Below the pieces are notes generated by a model. The model was not told the DNA's origin, did no database searches, and worked only from the letters and a program-made list of their open reading frames with translations. Of a stretch of DNA of 23,745 nt, positions 11,401 through 21,603 are shown piece by piece. Numbering within the stretch: the first letter of the stretch is position 1; every line of letters starts with the position of its first letter. This DNA comes from Tetrahymena elliotti 4EA (lineage: Eukaryota; Ciliophora; Oligohymenophorea; Hymenostomatida; Tetrahymenidae), in contig JH720301.1 in assembly GCA_000231825.2 (NCBI GenBank), positions 1,068,534 through 1,092,278 of the forward strand, written 5' to 3'. The position numbers and the translations under genes are program-made.

Positions 11401-11947
11401 AAATTAATAATTATTCCAATTAAATGAAATAGCAGCAGCACGAATAGTAATACCTCTATCTCTTTCTTATTGCATATAGTCCATTACAGTGTTACCATCA
11501 TGAACCTCTATTTTTTATATTAAAATGTTGTTATATCTGAATTTTTTTGAAGCTCAGAATTTTCATGTTTATTCTCTACTATTCACTCTAGATCTAAGTT
11601 TACTAAAAAAGGAGCAAAAACTCATAATAAAAGTTATTATTAGTAGCATATAAATTACCTCCAGGTTCTACTAGAGCTCCTGCATAGTAAAGCATTCTTT
11701 CAGTAGTAGTTGTTTTTCCTGCATCTATATGAGCTATAATACCTATGTTACGTATTTTCTCTAAATCATTGGATGTTCCCGTAGGGAAATAAAGACTTTC
11801 TCTTTTCAATCTTTCCATTCTTTCTTTCTTGATACGGTCCTTAATGTTGTTAGAGAAACATTACCCTGGCTTTTATGCATAAAATAGCGATTGCTTAAAT
11901 AAATTATATTATAACTTTAGTGACTTTTAATAAATTTGGCGAATCAT
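8472..11947 (-). CDS. GFM2: Mitochondrial elongation factor G 2 (ribosome recycling GTPase, GFM2-like)
   Basis: Thirteen exons (11659-11947, 11359-11507, 11218-11283, 10941-11147, 10431-10878, 10222-10375, 9928-10168, 9771-9871, 9455-9711, 9120-9389, 8930-9066, 8615-8791, 8472-8558) give 860 residues, all in phase. Residues 1-43 are basic, amphipathic and almost free of acidic residues (MIRQIYQKSLKLQYNLFKQS), as in a mitochondrial presequence. GTPase motifs are AHIDAGKT (72-79), RGITI (from 114), DTPGH (136-140) and NKMD (190-193). Domain II, III (GLGELHLE), IV and V ([21 protein letters not shown], ending in [14 protein letters not shown]) follow. [13 protein letters not shown] and [18 protein letters not shown] resemble EF-G2, which with RRF splits mitochondrial ribosomes after termination, more than EF-G1. 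Domain IV carries about 90 extra charged residues compared with bacterial EF-G. I chose ATG 11947 over 11818 because the frame stays open only with TAA/TAG as Gln and yields the presequence. EF-G1 is the alternative. Confidence 0.9.
8792..8929 (-). other. In-frame 138-nt intron of the EF-G2 gene
   Basis: Removing this GT...AG segment joins VEISTPT to [10 protein letters not shown], which restores the normal EF-G domain IV to V sequence, so it is an intron. Its length is a multiple of three and it has no in-frame TGA. If retained it would add 46 residues, including a strongly hydrophobic stretch ([17 protein letters not shown]). Most of the other introns in this gene are 53-75 nt, with one of 151 nt. 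Confidence 0.75.
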
Positions 11948-13113
11948 TTTTAATAGATTATTGATATCTTTTGTTTTTTAAAAATTTAATCTAAGGTTAA
12001 AATTTAATTAAAGATATGGCTGAAATAGATTATTTTTTAAAATAAAATAAAAATATTATTTTTAACTTTCTTGTTAAAATAGATATTCATTTCATTGCCT
12101 TTGAAAAATAAAACAATTCGAATTCAGTTTGTTAAATATTTTTCAAAAAATTATTTATTTTAATACATAAGCGAAACATAAATATTTTTTTAAAAAATAG
12201 TAAAATTAAATTTAAGAAATGCTTAAAAATAAAATAAAATTTTATATTCTCTTATTTAGTTTAACTCTTCTTTTTAAAAATTAGATAAAATTATTTAACA
12301 AAAGGAGATGAGTCGCCTTTCTGCCTTAATATATTTAAATTAACTTTAAGTTGATTCAATTAAATTAATTTAAAAATGCAAATAAATTTATTTTATTCTC
12401 ATTTTTGTGTAAGTTCAATTTTCCAAGATATAAAATATATGATGCTTAATGATAAACAAGAAATAAATTAATTAGAAATCTTTTAGGATATTTAGTAAAT
12501 TAACTAATCAGTTTTTTCAAGTTCGAAAAGTAAAGAAAAGATAAATTAGGTTTAAATGAAAAATACAATTTCTCCTTGTAAAAATTTAAAATATTGAGTT
12601 GAAAAAAGAAAGATATAAAATAAAAAATTAATTTTTATAATTCAACCATTCAATTTGCATATAGCTGTTAGAATAGTAGATATATTAATCAATAAATGAA
12701 AGTTTGACTCATTGATTATTGATTGATAGAGTTATTTAAATAGTTTTGCCAAGTATTTAAAAAATAAAGAAGATATTCAAAACAAAAGAGAGAGCGATGT
12801 AAATGAAATTATTGATTAATTAAATGTGTTTATTTGAAAATGAATAATATTTATAAGCAAATAATCAGCGAAATTTTAAAAATAATAATTACTATGAAAA
12901 TTTAAGATGTTTTTTCAATTAAATCTGGTTGTTAATTATTTTTATTTTTCATTATCAATAAAAATGATTAATAAGAATGATTGTTAAAAGCTTAAGAAAT
13001 TTAATTAATTTACAAAATTTGAGAAATTACTTACTGATTTGCAGCATTTCATTAATAAATTTAATAAATAAAACATAAACTGATACATTAAATCTCATCA
13101 ACAAGCAGAGCAT
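11948..13113. other. Divergent promoter region, with a possible extra 5' exon
   Basis: About 1.2 kb separate the divergent starts of EF-G2 (minus) and the Asn/Gln-rich gene (plus), so both promoters should lie here. A TGA-free frame of about 52 codons starts with two ATGs at 12439 (MMLNDKQEINQ, then SSSKSKEK). A possible GT donor near 12577 and an AG acceptor near 13107 would join it in phase to the downstream gene. That length is also common by chance when only TGA stops. No other feature is evident. Confidence 0.35.
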
Positions 13114-15541
13114 ATGATGAGCCTCCAAATCATTAAGAATACCTGCAACATATCAAGCTAATAAACAACATGTAACAGCAGATAAGATGATAATATGGTA
13201 AATTATTCTCATGTACTTTTTTTAAATCTTCAAGTAAATGTTGAGGTTGAATAGCTAATTTCTAAGCACTGTTAATAAGCAAGCAAACTATGGCTTGTGT
13301 TTTATTTTTCAATATCTGCTATCAAAATTTTAATTCAGTAACTTTTTAAAGAATAGTTCAGCTGACTCTCCAAGTTCAAGTAGGGTAGGAAATGAATATC
13401 AGTCAAGTACATAAGCTATAAGAGGACATAGATCTTCTCTTCATTTCGAATAAACTGCATGTACAACAATCCAAACACAACCTTCTTCTTTCTAGCTCTA
13501 ATTAGATACTGACTATGTATTTGATCACTTTTCACAGTTATTTGAAGTCAAATTTGATAAGTAGATTCCAAAACCTAAAGAAGTTCAAGCCTAAAAATCT
13601 CTCATTTTCATGTTTGAGGCTATAGCTCTCTAAGAAAAGCAGCGCTAATAATAGCAGTAAAAGTAAAAGGCATTAGAATAGCATAAATAAACTGAAAGCT
13701 CCACCCATAAAAGCCAAATTGAAAAAGAATAGGCTAATGATTAAACTAAGTCTTAAATTGGCAGACCAGTTATTAATTTAGTGAATAAACCTACATTTAA
13801 TACAAGGGCTGAAAGAGATGCCTACTATGCTTCAGAACAAACAAACACTACAAATTAAGTAGGCTAAAATTTTGATAGTTAAAATCCATAGAAAGTAAGC
13901 TAAATGAAACCTAATTAAGGTGAAAGAGTTGAACAAGTAAAGAAAACTGAATAATCAAAATAATATCAGTAGCCTTTAAGTTCGCCTACTTAGATGTCTA
14001 AAGTCAGTTAAAATGTTAGCACTCTACCTTCAGTTGGTTAAAAAATCACTAAAAAAAGGAATCTCTCTATAGTAGTTTCATCTCCAAATTCTAAAAATAT
14101 TTAAGTGTTACAGCAAGAAACAAGCAGTAAAGCTGGTGATGATGAAAAAATTAAAAAAGATAAAATCACAAACCTCAAAAATATTGAAACTCATTAAACA
14201 ATAACACTTAATTAAGATAAAGATGACTACTATAATACAGATATCTACGGTTAATTTAATTCAGGAAATACAACTAAAATGGGAAATAACAACAGCAGTT
14301 CTAATTTCGTCAATTAAAACTATAATCTACATCACCACTAGAGGTCTAAATCAAATATTTCTTACATTAATCTTTAAACTAACACATCATCTTTAACAAA
14401 CCATTCTGGTAGCAATAACCACTTATCTTCTACTTAAACTTCTTTTTTCTAAAATGCATTAAATTAAATTGGACAGAATTCTACAAAAAATAACAACAAC
14501 AACAATCAAATTCAGTAAAATAAAGCCTTTTTATAATCTTATACATCTTACAATAATAATACATCTTTAGTGTAAAATAAGTTGATAACCAAAGGAAATT
14601 CAAAAAGAAAAATTGTTAAAATATCTAGTAAATCTTAATAATCATAACATCAAAATAACTACTTGATGGAGTAGAATGATGATATAAGTTAAAATAACAC
14701 AAGTACAAATAATTAGTAACTCTTATAGATATGCAATAACACTAATTTAAGTATAAATACCTTAGGTGAAGGATCAAAATCACTTTAAAATACTTAACCT
14801 TTATCTAAAAAGTCTTTTAACTAAGGTATTTTGAATGAAGATTTATTCAAATTAAATTAGAAAGGTTCTAATATCATTAATAAAGAAAACTGCATTATGA
14901 ACAGGAAGATATCTTTATAAGAAGCAGCTAGTAGTTCCCTTTCAAGCCATAATAATTTAAATCTAAAAACTTCAAAATATATATTTAATATGACAAATAA
15001 ATCTTCTAACACCCAAAAGAGCTCTTTCATAAATTAACTTACATAAAATTCTTAAAACGAATCTAATAGCAACAATATACTAAACTAATTTACTTAGAAA
15101 TTTTAGCACAAAAAAAATATCTCCCAAGACATAAGCAGTATTTAAAACTAATTACCATTAAAACAATAATCTTGCAACAACCAAATGGTACTAAACAATT
15201 TGAATAATCATGATTAATTGAGCTAAAATCTAGAAAATCAATTGGCAAGTACAAGATATAGTAGTAAGAACAATAAACCCAGAAATTCTAGTAGAGAAAG
15301 ATCAAAAAACAACTACATTAAAAATGCTATGAATATGAAAGGTTTGTCTAAAAATGGAAAGTTTAATATTAGAACAATTAATTAAAATTTAAATAATCCT
15401 TCTTTATCAACAATGAATTCAAATAACTTATACAATGCATAAACTTAATCATAAATTGAAAAAGCTTTCAAAAGCTGTACAAGCTCTAATATTTAGTCAT
15501 ATCAAAATATTCCAGATAGCGTTTTTTCATAGAATGACTGA
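13114..15541 (+). CDS. Long Asn/Gln/Ser-rich low-complexity protein, ciliate-specific type
   Basis: The model has two exons, 13114-13296 and 13352-15541, joined by a 55-nt GT...AG intron, giving about 790 residues and ending in TGA. The intron is inferred because the open frame changes near 13300. A nearby donor two bases later with another acceptor (13336) is possible. Residues 85-160 look best ordered (LDTDYVFDHFSQLFEVKFDK, then KSLIFMFEAIALQEKQR) and lead into a Gln/Lys helix. The remaining 600 or so residues are dominated by Asn, Gln, Ser, Thr and Lys, with a run of six Asn, an HHH, many SS/NN pairs and a basic RSRE-like stretch near the C-terminus (PRNSSRERSKNNY). No enzyme or binding motif was recognised. 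Such prion-like composition is common in ciliate proteins. The coding frame after 13352 is very secure; the N-terminus is less so, and an extra exon at 12439 is possible. Confidence 0.75.
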
Positions 15542-18445
15542 AAAAAACTTAAAACAAAAATTTTAGAAATTATCTCATCAATCTTTATATAAAAACTGAT
15601 TAATGATTTCTTCTTTAAAAATAATTTTAATTTATTCTTACAAAATATAAAATTGGCTATCTGAATAAAAATTCAACAGGAACTTAAATCTCCTAAAAAT
15701 TTATCTTAAATTATTTGATATTAAATTTATTGTACATTTAAATATTTATATTAATAAAGTATTATTTATGCTAAAATATTCAAATTATAAAACTATTACA
15801 AAACACTTTCACTCATTTTTTGATCGCCTATTTTATTTTAAAAACTGCATTTTTTTAAAAAAATCAAAAAAGTTATTATTCTTAAGAAGTAAATTTATTG
15901 TTTTTAACAAAAATAAATACTTCTTTTATTTAAAAATAAAGTATAGATATTTAATAATTTCTGATTAACAAATTATAAATCCTTCTTCTTTATTATGTTT
16001 CTCAATTAATTACTATATTTTTTTGTACCCTTCAACCTTCAATGGAAATGACTTGAATATGCAGACACATCTACATAAATATTTTGAAAATTTATATTTA
16101 GATTTTCATATTGTTTATTATTTCTTTTCTTTAATATTTTGTTGATTTCTAAAAGCAAATAATAAATAAAAAAGATATCTTGAATTTTATAAATGAAATA
16201 CAAATTTAAGACTAAGCTTTGATAAGAAAAACAAATTCTTTAAACAAAAAAAGTTAAAAATTTATTTGATTAAAATATGTATTTGGTTTTGTTTTTGAGA
16301 TCTAAATTTATTTTTGTTTTCTATTTTCTTCAAATTAATTTCTTCTTATTTTATTTGAATTTTTTGTTTATTTAATTTTTAAAAATTTTATTTAAATTGA
16401 ATATTTATTTTTTATTATTTAAAATTATCAGCATATCTAAGGAAATTGTTTCTAATTCTAATCAAAATATGTTAAAAATGTGTCTAAGAGAAAAAATATT
16501 GATTCATTCATTTTATGATTTGTTTTATTTTGGTGATTTTGAAATTCCTCATGTCTCAAGGACATGCTAATAAATTAAGATATTTTAAGTCACAGAATTT
16601 AGGTTTGGCGAATGAGGTAGTGTGGAGATGGAAATCTATGGATTAATAAAACTAGCTGAAATATTAATCTCAATGATTGTTTAAATCAACAGAATCTATT
16701 TGAGTCTAATCATTATTTCTTTGTCTCCGAAGAGACTAAACGCTGCTGCGATAATTAGCGTAAAGAATAATTAAATTTTCTTCAAATTAGATTCTGTCTG
16801 ATGGTGGTTTTAAAAAACTATTTTCAGTGACTACTTATATCATCTTAATTTTTGTATTTTTTTTTTTCCTTTAATTTTTTTTCTTATTAATTTTTTATTT
16901 CATTTTTAGATATTAAATTTTCTCTCTTTTGAAAAAATTCAAATTAATTTTCTGATCTTAAAAATTGAAACATAAGAAGGAAAATTTAAAAAGAAAAAAA
17001 CAAACAAAACAAACAATAATTATTAAATTATCTAAAATAATTGAAAACAAAAAATTAAACAAAGAAAAACAAAAAACTAACAATCAAATTAACAAGTTTT
17101 TAAAAAATAAAATATTTACCCCTAAATTTGAAGTTTTTGATATAAAAAATCATTTTAGTACAATAAATCTATTGGAATTTCTCACATAAAATAATCTAAA
17201 CTGACTTGATTTCATTTTTAATTTGATTGTTATTTGTTTAAAATTCATTAAAGATTATCGCTTTCTTTTCAGATAATTGGAAAAATCAAAATCATTCCTC
17301 AACCTTCTCTCCATACCTAAAAAAAATTATATTTAAATATTAAAAAATAATAGATTATTGATTGCTCTTCAATTCATCTCTCATCGCTCAGATTTAGATT
17401 TAGAAACATTTTAAAAATCCAACTTAATTTAAGTTAAATAAAAGAAAATAAAATAAAAAAACCAAAATAAATAAAAATTCAAATATGAAAATAAAAAAAA
17501 AATAAATTAAAATAACATGAAAAATAAAATAAAAATAACTAAAATGAAATGAGATTAAAATAAATTCAATAAATAATAATTTCATTATTGTTTGATTGTT
17601 TAATTTTTATTTAATGCTTTCCTTTTAATTTCAAATTTCTTATTTTCTTTCAAACAAAGAAAAACTTAATACATGATTTGTGTGTGATCGATCAATCATG
17701 ATTTAAAGATTAAATAAATTTCAAAAAAAAATGGATACTTTTTACATAAATTTTAGCTTAAAATCTTATAAATTTTTTAATTAAAATAATTATTAGTAAG
17801 TTAGATGAAAGGGAAAAAATATTAGATAAAGAAAAAGCAAAGAAAGCTAACACATAATAGTTTAACTTAATTGAATATTTTTCAAAGTGAAATTTTAGAA
17901 TGTTCTTTGATTTTAAATAAGGAGAGTAAAATAAATCAAGGTAGTTATTGAATAGATATAGGATTTTAATAATAAACTTCTAACTGATATAATTATTATA
18001 TAAGTGAAAGTAGAAATAAAAATAATTAGTTATTCATATTTATAAAGTAGTTAATTAATAAGTTATTGATGGAGTTTTATATTTTATTATATATTTGTTT
18101 AGTATTTACGTTTTCTTTGTTTTTTTCTTTAATTTGATGTGTTTTCTTTCTATCATTAATTCTTTGATATCAAAAGTGTTTTTATTTTAATTATCTATTA
18201 GTATTATTCGATCAGTAATACAATACTTTAAAACTTATATAAAATTCTCAAAGAATTTATGTATTATTTGTTTATTCATTCTAATTATTTCTGGTTAGTA
18301 AATTAAATAATGTCATCTGACACAGAAAAGTTACTTATCAATTCAATTCATATATTAATTTTATTATTATTTTTCAATTCATGATTGAAAATTAATAAAA
18401 ATATCAATGTTAATTGTAATTTAGTTAATGCAAATGCATTTTTTT
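15542..18445. other. Large gene-free AT-rich region between convergent genes
   Basis: This 2.9-kb block lies between the 3' ends of two convergent genes. Two lysine-rich open frames (15768-15968 and 16965-17189) occur but look like A-run translations, not genes. The only compositionally distinct part is the hairpin-rich island near 16550-16800, listed separately. The rest is long A/T tracts. Confidence 0.5.
16550..16800. ncRNA. Candidate structured non-coding RNA, hairpin-dense island
   Basis: This island is visibly richer in G and C than its flanks and holds many short perfect inverted repeats: CATGTC/GACATG (16550-16566), AGAT-GGAA-ATCT (16626-16637), GATTAATA/TATTAATC (16641-16669), GTCTC-CGAA-GAGAC (16723-16736) and ACGCT/AGCGT (16740-16761). 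A near-perfect 14-bp outer stem with one bulged base pairs 16690-16703 with 16782-16796 and encloses the last two. On the minus strand the 16723-16736 hairpin becomes C(UUCG)G, an exceptionally stable tetraloop; on the plus strand the 16626 hairpin has a GGAA (GNRA) loop. AATGATT/AATCATT (16672/16708) would cross the outer stem, so it is an alternative or a pseudoknot. No long frame covers the island. I could not match U1-U6, U3, RNase P, SRP or telomerase RNA by eye, so strand and class are open. Confidence 0.35.
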
Positions 18446-19344
18446 TCAATTAGTCTTATGTCTTTAATAAGTATTAGTGTTTGCTAAAGGTGAATTACTT
18501 TAAATAAATGATTCAGGTACAGGTATAATTGGGATTTTAAAGGAGTTAAGCTCATGATTAGTTGTAAAAGGTCCGAAAGTCTCATTAGAGAGTTTTACTT
18601 AAAATATTTTACCTTTTTTACCATTACCAAAGGTAATCTATTAGCCTTTATATGTCTTAAAAGTGAGCTATTCTACTTATTTACCTTATATTATAAATAA
18701 TAAAAGAATAAATGAAAATTTAATTAAATTTTTACTAATTGTAATTATTTATTGAATATATAAATACATAGTTAGAATTTTATTATTTTTGGTTGTATCG
18801 CAAACAACAGTTTTTCGATTAATCAAATTGTTAAAAAATTTAAATTCTGTATTGTTTAATATATACAAAGTTAAATTAATTTTTATATTTATTTCTTACC
18901 TATTCTTCCTGATATTTCTTGAAGGTAGTCATCCTCCAATATCTCAAATACTTCGTTCTTCAGCTAATCTTTTGATGTAGATATACTCGATTTAGTTAGA
19001 TTGCTAGCACTTTTTATTTTTCTATTTACTTATTTTAATTCTTAACTAAGACTCTTCTTGCAATTCTCAGGAGAGTCCTTTTCTTTTTAAAGCTCAGGCT
19101 TTTGGTGATTGAAACCTGTAATGATTGTACCACAGTCTAATTCATAGGCTAATTGAATACTTTCTATATTACTTTTAGAATGAGAAACTCGAATAGCACT
19201 TATTTTAGTAAACTAACCTCTTTTTTTAATCTCTTCTTCATCGTCTGTCTTTGTAGAGGTTTCGCTCAAGATGGAATTACCAATAATCATAGTGTTATCA
19301 AACCTTTTATTTAAAGGTTATGATTTAAGTGAAGCACAACCCAT
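18446..19344 (-). CDS. Jacalin-like (beta-prism) domain protein with MGC lipid-anchor start
   Basis: Two exons, 18900-19344 and 18446-18684, joined by a 215-nt GT...AG intron, give 227 residues. The start MGCASLKS has Gly2, Cys3 and Ser5, the pattern of N-myristoylated and palmitoylated membrane-anchored proteins, which also supports the ATG choice. Residues 44-80 (KISAIRVSHSKSNIESIQLAY) match the first blades of jacalin-type lectin domains. After a Lys/Ser-rich insertion (about 81-128), EVFEILEDDYLQEISG (131-146) and QVEQLTFKTYKGQQITFG (151-168) match the second half of the domain (dEyI..vsG, then I..L.F.T..g...fG). The C-terminus is a short polar tail. Jacalin-like domains bind sugars or mediate protein contacts; a cytosolic-face anchor would argue for a scaffold or signalling role. 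Ligand and carbohydrate-site residues cannot be decided here. The domain call rests on motif memory, not on a search. Confidence 0.75.
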
Positions 19345-20566
19345 AGGAATTCAATTTCACAAAAGCTTATTTTTGAAATATTCAGATCGATTTTGTTAAA
19401 ATTGTTTTAATATTGTAAATTTTTAAGAATAAAAATGAGTAAATTATTATTTTTTTGATGAATTTCTGTTCTACTTTATAGTATAGAGTGATTTGATTAT
19501 TTTTGATAATTTTTTATTATAGTTGATTTACAATAAATCAATCACATTCATTAATTATATTAACAAATTATTTATTTATAATAAAAGCAATTTTAGCAAA
19601 AATTATTAACAAATTGTTAACTTCTAATAATTAACATATTATACAAATCTTTTGTTTCTCTTTAAAAATCTTCTTAATATGTTTTCAACTTATTTCGCTT
19701 TTAACTCTAACAACACACTTTTAATAGCATTTTCTGTTAATTTTTACTTTCATTAAATTAATTATCAAATTTTGTTGAAGAAAATTTTTATTTAAACTTT
19801 AAATTTTATGAATATTCTAACAACAAAAAGATAATATTTTATATATTTTTGCCTATCTTAGAAGGTTATTTATTTTTTATTGTCATAAGAGATTGCTTTT
19901 TTAAGACATTTTGTATGCTAAATTTATCAATAAATGCATGAATGAATACAGTTCAGGTATATTTTGTATTTTTTGATTTATAAATATTTTAAATGGGGAA
20001 AAAGGTATTTATAAAAATTTATAAGGATTTTATAAGTAATGTTAAGAAGGAATGAATCAAGTTATTAATTTCAGGATAAAAAAATTAGTGAATATTTTTA
20101 TACTTTTTGAATTGCGTAAGCTAAAAATTAAATTAATTAAATATTTATCCTTATATCTATCTACCATTGTATTTTGGTATCTAAGCTAAATTAAAAATAA
20201 TTTGATAGAATAAATTAAAAATGTTTTAAATTTTAGTGAAAACAATATCATGTACAAAATAATCTATTAATAAGAATATGGAGATATAGAAATCAAAAAA
20301 TGTGAATATAAAATAAAATTAAAGAATTTAATTAAAAAGTAGATACCACAATTTTATTAGTATTATTTAAGTTTTTTTAAAAGTTTTGGTAAATAAGTTG
20401 AATATGTTCTTTCGAGAAAATAATTTTACTTAAAGTAATATTTAAATTTTATTTATCCTTCTCTAATCAAATTTAAAATAATTTTTACAAGTATTTCTAA
20501 AGGTCATTTATTTTTGATTTAAGAAACAAAAATAAATAATTAGAAATAAAAATAACAATAAAGAAA
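19345..20566. other. AT-rich divergent intergenic region
   Basis: About 1.2 kb lie between the start of the jacalin-like gene (minus strand) and the pseudogene on the plus strand. It should contain the jacalin-like gene's promoter. It is almost wholly A/T with simple tracts, and I saw no coding frame, RNA gene or distinctive signal. Confidence 0.5.
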
Positions 20567-21127
20567 ATGTGAACCAAATCAACAGAATTTTAATTATTGC
20601 TAAAACCACGCTGATATAAAAACACTCTTTGTATAAGTAAAATTGGTAAGTATTGATGAGAAATATAACTTGTTTAGATGCGGATAATGTATTTTGGAAG
20701 ACATTTAGAATAAAAATAATTGATTTATTGATTGTATTCTAAATAGCAAAAATGATGAAATATTGAAGCAATTATCACTATTTTGTAATCCAAAATTAAT
20801 TGATAGACTCAATAGCATAATTCTGTCAGATTTTAAAGATCCTAATAAATAATAGAGGATGAATGAAATCAATTTAGAGATTTAAGGATTTCAATGATAC
20901 AAGAGAAAAAAAAGCTGCTTTGCTTAGTGTGGAAAACTTATCAATTAATAAAAAATAAATTTATAACATTTTTACTAACTTTCATGTAAATCCTAACTAA
21001 TTGAAAGAAATTTTTAGCCAAAGAGAGAATTTTGAAAAATGGAATGAATATTTAAAAGTTAACAACATTACGATAAATAAAAAAGAGAAGAGATTGAAAG
21101 ATCTTCTCAAAAAAAAAAGATTTTAGT
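20567..21127 (+). pseudogene. Decayed copy of the downstream zinc-binding/coiled-coil gene
   Basis: This stretch aligns along its whole length with the first half of the intact gene at 21604-22521. The zinc-binding start is still readable (NYCQNHAD, then FRCGQCILED). It is broken in several ways. The apparent ATG at 20567 is out of frame with the conserved part and meets TGA at once. An in-frame TGA at 20721-20723 stands where the intact copy has TTA. A one-base deletion near 20840-20850 shifts the frame, and the A-run before AGCTGC is one base shorter. Similarity fades after about 21110, so the second half of the gene is missing. It is a tandem duplicate that has lost function, unless undetected introns rescue it, for which I see no fitting GT...AG pairs. 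Confidence 0.8.
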
Positions 21128-21603
21128 TTTGTTGTTATTTAATAATTCTAATTTTATTCTTGTCTTGATTTATTTTTCTAAATGAATTTTTATGCTTCCC
21201 ATTTTCTTTATTTTTAATTTTACATAAATTTCTTGTATGTTAAAATGATAATGCTAAATAAAATCTTAAAATTAATTCTTATGAGATGTCTGTGCTAGTT
21301 TAGAAATAACAATTGCCATAAATCTTAGGTAGTTTTTGAATAAAATGAAGAAGTGTTTTGTGGCTACCAAAAGTTAAAGAATCTATTCTAACTTTTTTAA
21401 GCTTTATTATTTTTTATTAGTCAAACAAGATTTTCTATATAAAAATTTAGAGTATTTGAAGATATTATAGAAGAGAACCTATTCATTAATGATCCTACTT
21501 TTTAGACCTATAATTTTTATTATCAGTATTTTACAAATCTGAATTGATTTTACTTAAAGCTCTAAATTTAGAATAAATAATTAGTTAGCAAAATATCTAT
21601 AAA
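21128..21603. other. Spacer between pseudogene and intact copy
   Basis: These 476 bases separate the two copies and should hold the promoter of the intact gene. Short TGA-free stretches exist but none resembles the duplicated gene or any family I know. No RNA gene was seen. Confidence 0.45.

Noticed and set aside
11935..11944. TTTGGCGAAT, also present at 16604-16613, resembling an E2F-type site
   Set aside because: The first copy falls inside the first codons of the EF-G2 presequence and the second is far from any gene start; two 10-mers are not enough to call a regulatory motif.
15768..15968. Plus-strand Lys/Phe-rich frame of 66 codons
   Set aside because: Composition is what A- and T-runs give by chance. 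No motif, and it sits in a gene-free A/T block.
16965..17189. Lys-rich plus-strand frame of 74 codons
   Set aside because: It begins at a TTG, not an ATG, and reads through A-tracts; no domain or conserved pattern.
18789..18980. Plus-strand hydrophobic frame
   Set aside because: Overlaps the intron and first exon of the jacalin-like gene on the other strand, whose spliced frame has domain motifs.
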